From Candidatus Edwardsbacteria bacterium RifOxyA12_full_54_48 (GTDB lineage Bacteria; Edwardsbacteria; AC1; EtOH8), in assembly GCA_001777915.1 (NCBI GenBank), contig MFFN01000008.1, positions 1 through 64,000 of the forward strand: a DNA stretch of 64,000 bases, given 5' to 3'. The stretch's first letter is position 1, and every line of letters begins with the position of its first letter. Of the stretch, positions 60,116-64,000 are shown piece after piece. Position numbers and translations under genes: made by a program. Below the pieces are notes generated by a model. That model searched no databases. It saw only the letters and a list, made by a program, of their open reading frames with translations, and was not told where the DNA came from.

Positions 60116-62005
60116 ATGAAAAAACAATATCTGCAAATATCGCTCATATTGCTTCTGACGGTCCTGGTATATCTGCCGGCCCTGAAGGCCGGCTTCATGT
60201 ACGATGACCGTTTTTTTGTGCAGGAGAACACCAAGATCCGGGACTGGAAATACGTCGGGGAATACTTCACCAATTCCGGACGCTCCATCGCCAGCATCTT
60301 CTGGGACGGCATCTGGCGACCCTTGAGGACCATCACCTATCTTGTCGACTACCAGGTCTGGGGCCTTAACCCCTTCGGCTTCCACCTGACCAGCCTGCTG
60401 TGGCATCTGGCAAACATCATCCTGCTGTATTTTTTGCTGGGGCGGCTGTTCAAGGATAAAAGACTGCAGCTGACAGCCGGCCTGATATTCGCCCTCCATC
60501 CGGTGCAGACCGAGGCGGTGACCTGGATCTCCAGCCGGGGTGACCTTATGTATGTGACCTTCGGCCTGCTGATGTTCATCTGGCATCACAGGTATCGGGA
60601 AAATAAAAGAATATATTTACTGGGGCTGTCGCTTTTAAGCTTGACCCTGGCTCTGCTGTCCAAGGAAACGGCGGTGGTCTTCCCATTGCTGGTCATGCTC
60701 TATGACTGGCTTTTTGAGAACAGGGGAAAAATAAGACCCTTCCTGGCCGGGTGGAAAACCTATCTTCCTTATCTGGCTTTGCTGGCTGTTTATCTGATAA
60801 CCAGGCGGCTGGCCCTGGGCCGGGTCTCCCAGTGCCCCTACTGGGGCGATTCCATATGGACCACCGTTTTCACCATGTTACGGGCGGCCCTGGATTATGT
60901 CCGGCTGTTATTCCTGCCCCTGTGGCTGAGGGTGGATTACGGGTACGACCTGTCCACCTCCTTGCTGGATTGGAGGGTGCTGGGCTCGCTGGCCATCCTT
61001 ACGATCATCAGCCTTCTGGCCGTCCGTGACATCAAAGGGTCAAGATTCCTGGCCTTCGGCTGGCTGTGGCTGGTGGTCGGCCTGCTGCCGGTCTCCAACC
61101 TTCTGCCGCTGACGGCCCTGCTGGCCGAGCGGTTCCTGTACCTGCCGGTGATCGGATTTGCGGTCTGGGCCGGCTTTCTGCTGGGCGGCATCCGGAGCCA
61201 AAAAATATTCCAGATGGTTATGATCACATTGATACTGCTGATGGCCGGTTTGTCGATAAGGCGGAATATTGAATGGCAGGAGCCGTTAAAATTCTGGCGG
61301 ACCGAGACGGAGCGTTCGCCAAATTCCTACATTGCTCACGGCAATCTGGGTAATATCCTGTTCCTGAACGAAGATATGCCCGGGGCCGAAAGAGAATACC
61401 GCCGGGCGGTGGAGCTGGATCCCACCTATGACAATGCCCTGTCCGGGCTGGCCATAACCTGCGCCCAGCTGCAGAAATACCAGGAGGGGGAAAGTTATGC
61501 CCAAAAATGCCTGGCGCTGAATCCCGGCAACACCAATGCCTTGCTGACAGCGGGCATTTGCCGGGCGGCCGGCGACGATCTTGATTCGGCTGAAATTTAT
61601 TTTTCCCGGGTCACCAATGCCGAACCGGAAAATGAAAAAGGATGGATCAATCTGGGGATAGTTCGCCAAAAACAGGGGGATTGGGATAAAGCCATGGCCT
61701 GTTTTGACCGGGCATTAGCGATACAGCCCCGGGATTATTTTCTATACAATGAGATGGGGGCTATCTGGGCCAGAAAGGGAGAACTGGATAAAGCGGCGGC
61801 TTTATGGCAAAGGTCCCTGTCCCTCGATCCTGACTTTCTGCCGGCCAGGATGAACCTGGCGCTTATTCTGGAAAAGTCCGATCCGGCCTTGGCGGCCAAA
61901 CATTGGGAGATCTTTTTGCAGAGGGCCGCGGCCCAAGGACAGTCGGTCAATGAAGCATTCGTCAGAAAAAGAATTGCGGAGCTGAATGAAAAGATCCGGA
62001 AATAA
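60116..62005 (+). CDS. TMTC-like GT-C membrane glycosyltransferase with TPR tail
   Basis: 629 residues. About ten to twelve membrane segments fill residues 1-400, beginning with LQISLILLLTVLVYLPAL and followed by the first luminal-loop acidic motif GFMYDDRFFVQEN. Other conserved parts are FHLTSLLWHLANIILLY, ALHPVQTEAVTWISSRGD and LLSKETAVVFPLLVMLYD. The C-terminal 200 residues are TPR units (HGNLGNILFLNEDMPGAERE). This is the layout of the eukaryotic TMTC O-mannosyltransferases, which use dolichyl-phosphate-mannose. It follows the radical SAM gene by 23 bases and overlaps the next gene by 20. Confidence 0.83.
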   Translation: MKKQYLQISLILLLTVLVYLPALKAGFMYDDRFFVQENTKIRDWKYVGEYFTNSGRSIASIFWDGIWRPLRTITYLVDYQVWGLNPFGFHLTSLLWHLANIILLYFLLGRLFKDKRLQLTAGLIFALHPVQTEAVTWISSRGDLMYVTFGLLMFIWHHRYRENKRIYLLGLSLLSLTLALLSKETAVVFPLLVMLYDWLFENRGKIRPFLAGWKTYLPYLALLAVYLITRRLALGRVSQCPYWGDSIWTTVFTMLRAALDYVRLLFLPLWLRVDYGYDLSTSLLDWRVLGSLAILTIISLLAVRDIKGSRFLAFGWLWLVVGLLPVSNLLPLTALLAERFLYLPVIGFAVWAGFLLGGIRSQKIFQMVMITLILLMAGLSIRRNIEWQEPLKFWRTETERSPNSYIAHGNLGNILFLNEDMPGAEREYRRAVELDPTYDNALSGLAITCAQLQKYQEGESYAQKCLALNPGNTNALLTAGICRAAGDDLDSAEIYFSRVTNAEPENEKGWINLGIVRQKQGDWDKAMACFDRALAIQPRDYFLYNEMGAIWARKGELDKAAALWQRSLSLDPDFLPARMNLALILEKSDPALAAKHWEIFLQRAAAQGQSVNEAFVRKRIAELNEKIRK

Positions 62006-63179
62006 AATATATGCGATCTGCCTGCTGAGCATATCAGCCATGGTCTTTAGCTGTTCCCCGGTCTACCTCAGCCGGAAACCGCCGGAGGGCGAGGTGCTGA
62101 TAAGGATCGCTCTGCAGAGGCGGCAGTCCATAGCGGTGGTCTACGGCTCATACAATATCTCGGTCTGGGACCAGAGCCATAAAGGAACCATCCTGCCGGG
62201 CGAAAGCTGGAGCCTCCTGCCGGCGGGTCCCGGATTGACGGCCGGAACCAACCGGGGCACGGCCATCGAAGGCATCGCGGGACGGATCCGTCTGTGGTCG
62301 GCCGATGAATATTTCATCAACCACAAGCGGGTGAAGGGCGCCATCGAGATCCGCCGCGACAACGACCAGGGACTGCTGATAATCGCCGAGATGCCGCTGG
62401 AGGAATACCTGCCGGGGGTGCTGGCCAGCGAGATCGGGGGTTTGGCCGACAAAACGCCGCAGGCGGCCATGGCCCAGGCCGTGATCTCCCGCAGCTACGC
62501 CTTGGCCAGGATCGGCGCCAATCCCCAGAGCTATTATGACATCGAAGCCGGAACCTCGCACCAGTGTTTTGACCTGGACAACATGGCCTCCCTGGCAATC
62601 AAAAGGGCGGTAAGGGATACCAAGGGTAAAGCGCTGACCTTCCGAGGCAAAGTTATATCACCCAACTTTCACTCCACCTGCGGGGGCAGGACCGCCCGTC
62701 CCTCCGAGGTCTGGAACGCCAAAGACGAGGATTTTCCCTATCTGGAACCGGTGGAGGATAAGTGGTGCGGCATCTCGCCCAGATACGCCTGGAGAGACAC
62801 CATCCTGGCGGAGGAGCTGGCGGGCAGGCTTTTTCCGGGGAAGCGGGAGGTTGTAAAAGATGTAAAGGTTCTGAAGGTCGGAAGGTCGGGAAGGATAATT
62901 TCTTTGCTGGTCTCCACCAGCGCTGGAGATACCGTGCTGACCAAAGCGGCGGTTCGCAACGGGCTGAGGGACAAGCCCCTGCTCAGTGCCTGGTTCGAGA
63001 TAGAGAACCTGAGGGATGCCCAGGGAAATATCGAAAGGATAATTTTGACCGGCCGGGGTTTTGGCCACGGGGTGGGCCTGTGCCAGTGGGGGGCCATCGG
63101 GATGGCCCGGGCCGGCAAAAGCTATAAGAGCATTTTAAAACATTATTACAAAGGGGTGGAGATAGAGAGGGTATATTGA
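61986..63179 (+). CDS. SpoIID/LytB-domain lipoprotein
   Basis: 397 residues. A probable lipoprotein signal ends SAMVFSC23SP. The SpoIID domain shows MPLEEYLPGVLASEIGG (about 138-154), AQAVISRSYALARI, FHSTCGGRTARPSEVW and the C-terminal GRGFGHGVGLCQWGAIGMA. SpoIID proteins bind or cleave denuded peptidoglycan glycan and enhance amidases. GGAG at 61978 supports the ATG. It closes the operon; a diverged copy of its 3' end lies 790 bases downstream (about 63911-63970). Confidence 0.9.
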   Translation: MKRSGNKIYAICLLSISAMVFSCSPVYLSRKPPEGEVLIRIALQRRQSIAVVYGSYNISVWDQSHKGTILPGESWSLLPAGPGLTAGTNRGTAIEGIAGRIRLWSADEYFINHKRVKGAIEIRRDNDQGLLIIAEMPLEEYLPGVLASEIGGLADKTPQAAMAQAVISRSYALARIGANPQSYYDIEAGTSHQCFDLDNMASLAIKRAVRDTKGKALTFRGKVISPNFHSTCGGRTARPSEVWNAKDEDFPYLEPVEDKWCGISPRYAWRDTILAEELAGRLFPGKREVVKDVKVLKVGRSGRIISLLVSTSAGDTVLTKAAVRNGLRDKPLLSAWFEIENLRDAQGNIERIILTGRGFGHGVGLCQWGAIGMARAGKSYKSILKHYYKGVEIERVY

Positions 63180-63476
63180 ACTTGTTATTGTAACTTTCCC
63201 GTTACGTTCTTATGACCCTTCACAACCAAGGCTGGTTGCTTTTCTCAGGGCAGGCGCCGAAAGTAACCAAAGGCCTGTCCTGAGGTAGTCTGCTTGCTCG
63301 GCAAACGAAGGAAGTCTTTACCGCCCAGTTTCGCGGAAAGTATGGCGTATGCACCGGCATTCATCGGACCAGAACCGGCTATAAGCAAATAACACGCTGA
63401 ATGCTTTTTCGGCGCTGCAGCAATGCCGCTCCACTGCCTGTCCGCCGAAGCAGAGCGTAGGAGGGATGGCTGAGAA

Positions 63477-63576
63477 CCAACCCCACCCACACTCCACTTA
63501 GTTTGGCACTATAAAAGGCTTTGCTCAGTGCAGGCTCTCCCCGTGGCGGAGAGGGAAGCCGCAAGGCAGGGAGAGG
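63477..63576 (+). repeat. dispersed element, plus-oriented copy
   Basis: 98 of 100 bases match the reverse complement of 55218-55317. Flanking homology seen between the 614 and 55.2-kb copies (GGATCC and GATGACA ends) is missing here. Confidence 0.9.
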
Positions 63577-63910
63577 CCCCACGGTCGCATTAGCTCTGCT
63601 GCTGAAAAAAAGGAGGCCGTCCGCTTTCGCACACTTCCGGCATTCACCAGGGCCATAGCTTTAGCGGAGGCACTTAAAAATTTGACATTGTTTGAGCGAA
63701 GCGAGTTTGTCAAATTTAGGCCAACGTTATAGGGCTGCCGAGCAGAGGTTTAGCGACGAGCTTTTGACCTCACCCTTCCCTCTCCTAATGCTTTAGGAGA
63801 GGGGTAGGGGAGAGGTGCGGGACAAAAAAGAAAAAGAACAATGCACAACGCCAGCCCTTCCATTCAAAACGTCCTGTTGCATTAAATGAGGGGGATTCTT
63901 CCCAGCAGGG

Positions 63911-63970
63911 GGTATAAAAGCATATTGAAATATTATTACAAAGGGGTGGAGATAGAGAGGGTATGTTGAA
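63911..63970 (+). pseudogene. fragment of a SpoIID-gene 3' end
   Basis: About 60 bases match 63121-63180, the last 19 or so codons of the SpoIID gene plus its stop, with roughly ten changes, including an unbroken block of 34 bases around ACAAAGGGGTGGAGATAGAG. The encoded end would read YKSILKYYYKGVEIERVC. No other part of the gene is seen upstream of it. Confidence 0.75.
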
Positions 63971-64000
63971 CAAACTATAAGGATATTTGCCGGTTCATCA

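Larger units (their letters stand above)
63180..64000. other. repeat-filled intergenic region at window end
   Basis: No intact gene is supported. It has a hairpin CTCAGGGCAGGC/GCCTGTCCTGAG (63244-63284), the 100-base dispersed element (63477-63576), an inverted copy of the 3859-3881 block (63651-63673), a 10-base inverted repeat (63678-63717), an AGGAGAGGGG-type hairpin (63777-63803) and a fragment resembling the 3' end of the SpoIID gene (63911-63970). Nothing recognisable follows it. Confidence 0.75.

Noticed and set aside
63180-64000. Insertion sequence at the window end
   Set aside because: No transposase frame or clear terminal inverted repeats with target duplication could be found; only repeat fragments.

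Overview
The window looks like a piece of chromosome from an uncultivated, Gram-negative, didermic bacterium of the FCB side of the tree. This is inferred from Por/T9SS-type C-terminal sorting domains on three secreted proteins, a PorV-like outer-membrane protein, lipoprotein signals and dense intergenic repeats. No 16S rRNA or other decisive marker is present, so the phylum is not fixed; candidate phyla of the Edwardsbacteria/TA06/WOR-3 kind are possible. Genes are GC-rich. Several intergenic gaps are AT-rich or packed with repeat remnants.

Layout. 1-9.6 kb: a repeat-filled gap, an MGDG-synthase-like glycosyltransferase between direct repeats, 6-phosphofructokinase, an outer-membrane protein, glucose-6-phosphate isomerase, a TPR protein and a PBP4-type carboxypeptidase. 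9.6-14.5 kb: signalling, with a GGDEF/HD-GYP gene broken by one extra G, a three-PAS HisKA_2 kinase and a stand-alone receiver. 14.7-20.6 kb: glycine cleavage gcvT-gcvH-gcvPA (no gcvPB here), a WecA/TagO-type phosphotransferase, a tRNA-dihydrouridine synthase and a CPBP protease. 20.6-28.1 kb, minus strand: two secreted modular proteins with almost identical sorting domains, a small protein and a BTAD/TPR regulator. 28.1-30.3 kb: an HD-GYP gene, tRNA-Val and an AT-rich gap. 30.3-37.9 kb: DNA topology and replication cluster recF, NUDIX, nucleoside phosphorylase, dciA-like, gyrB, a small unknown, gyrA.

38-48.4 kb: GGDEF, PAS, small membrane protein, VWA protein and rhomboid genes, then a coupled operon of creatininase-like protein, an unusual class III nucleotidyl cyclase, a REC-GAF-GGDEF protein and a DUF2007 protein; then tRNA-Leu and smpB. 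48.4-55.1 kb, minus strand: a tightly coupled surface-glycan operon (propeller protein, wecB, two GT4 glycosyltransferases, radical SAM). 55.8-63.2 kb, plus strand: a second coupled operon of geranylgeranyl-reductase-like enzyme, TPR lipid/secreted protein, DPM1-like GT2, B12-radical SAM, TMTC-like GT-C membrane protein and SpoIID protein. This is the best candidate for an undescribed system: a bacterial dolichol-like, lipid-linked protein glycosylation route. A 100-bp inverted repeat flanks it.

The intergenic DNA carries several repeat families of its own: a 9-bp-periodic TTTGTG family, a roughly 130-bp element with an internal hairpin, a 36-bp and a 42-bp tandem array, and perfect palindromes. 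All functions are read from sequence alone; no database search was run.
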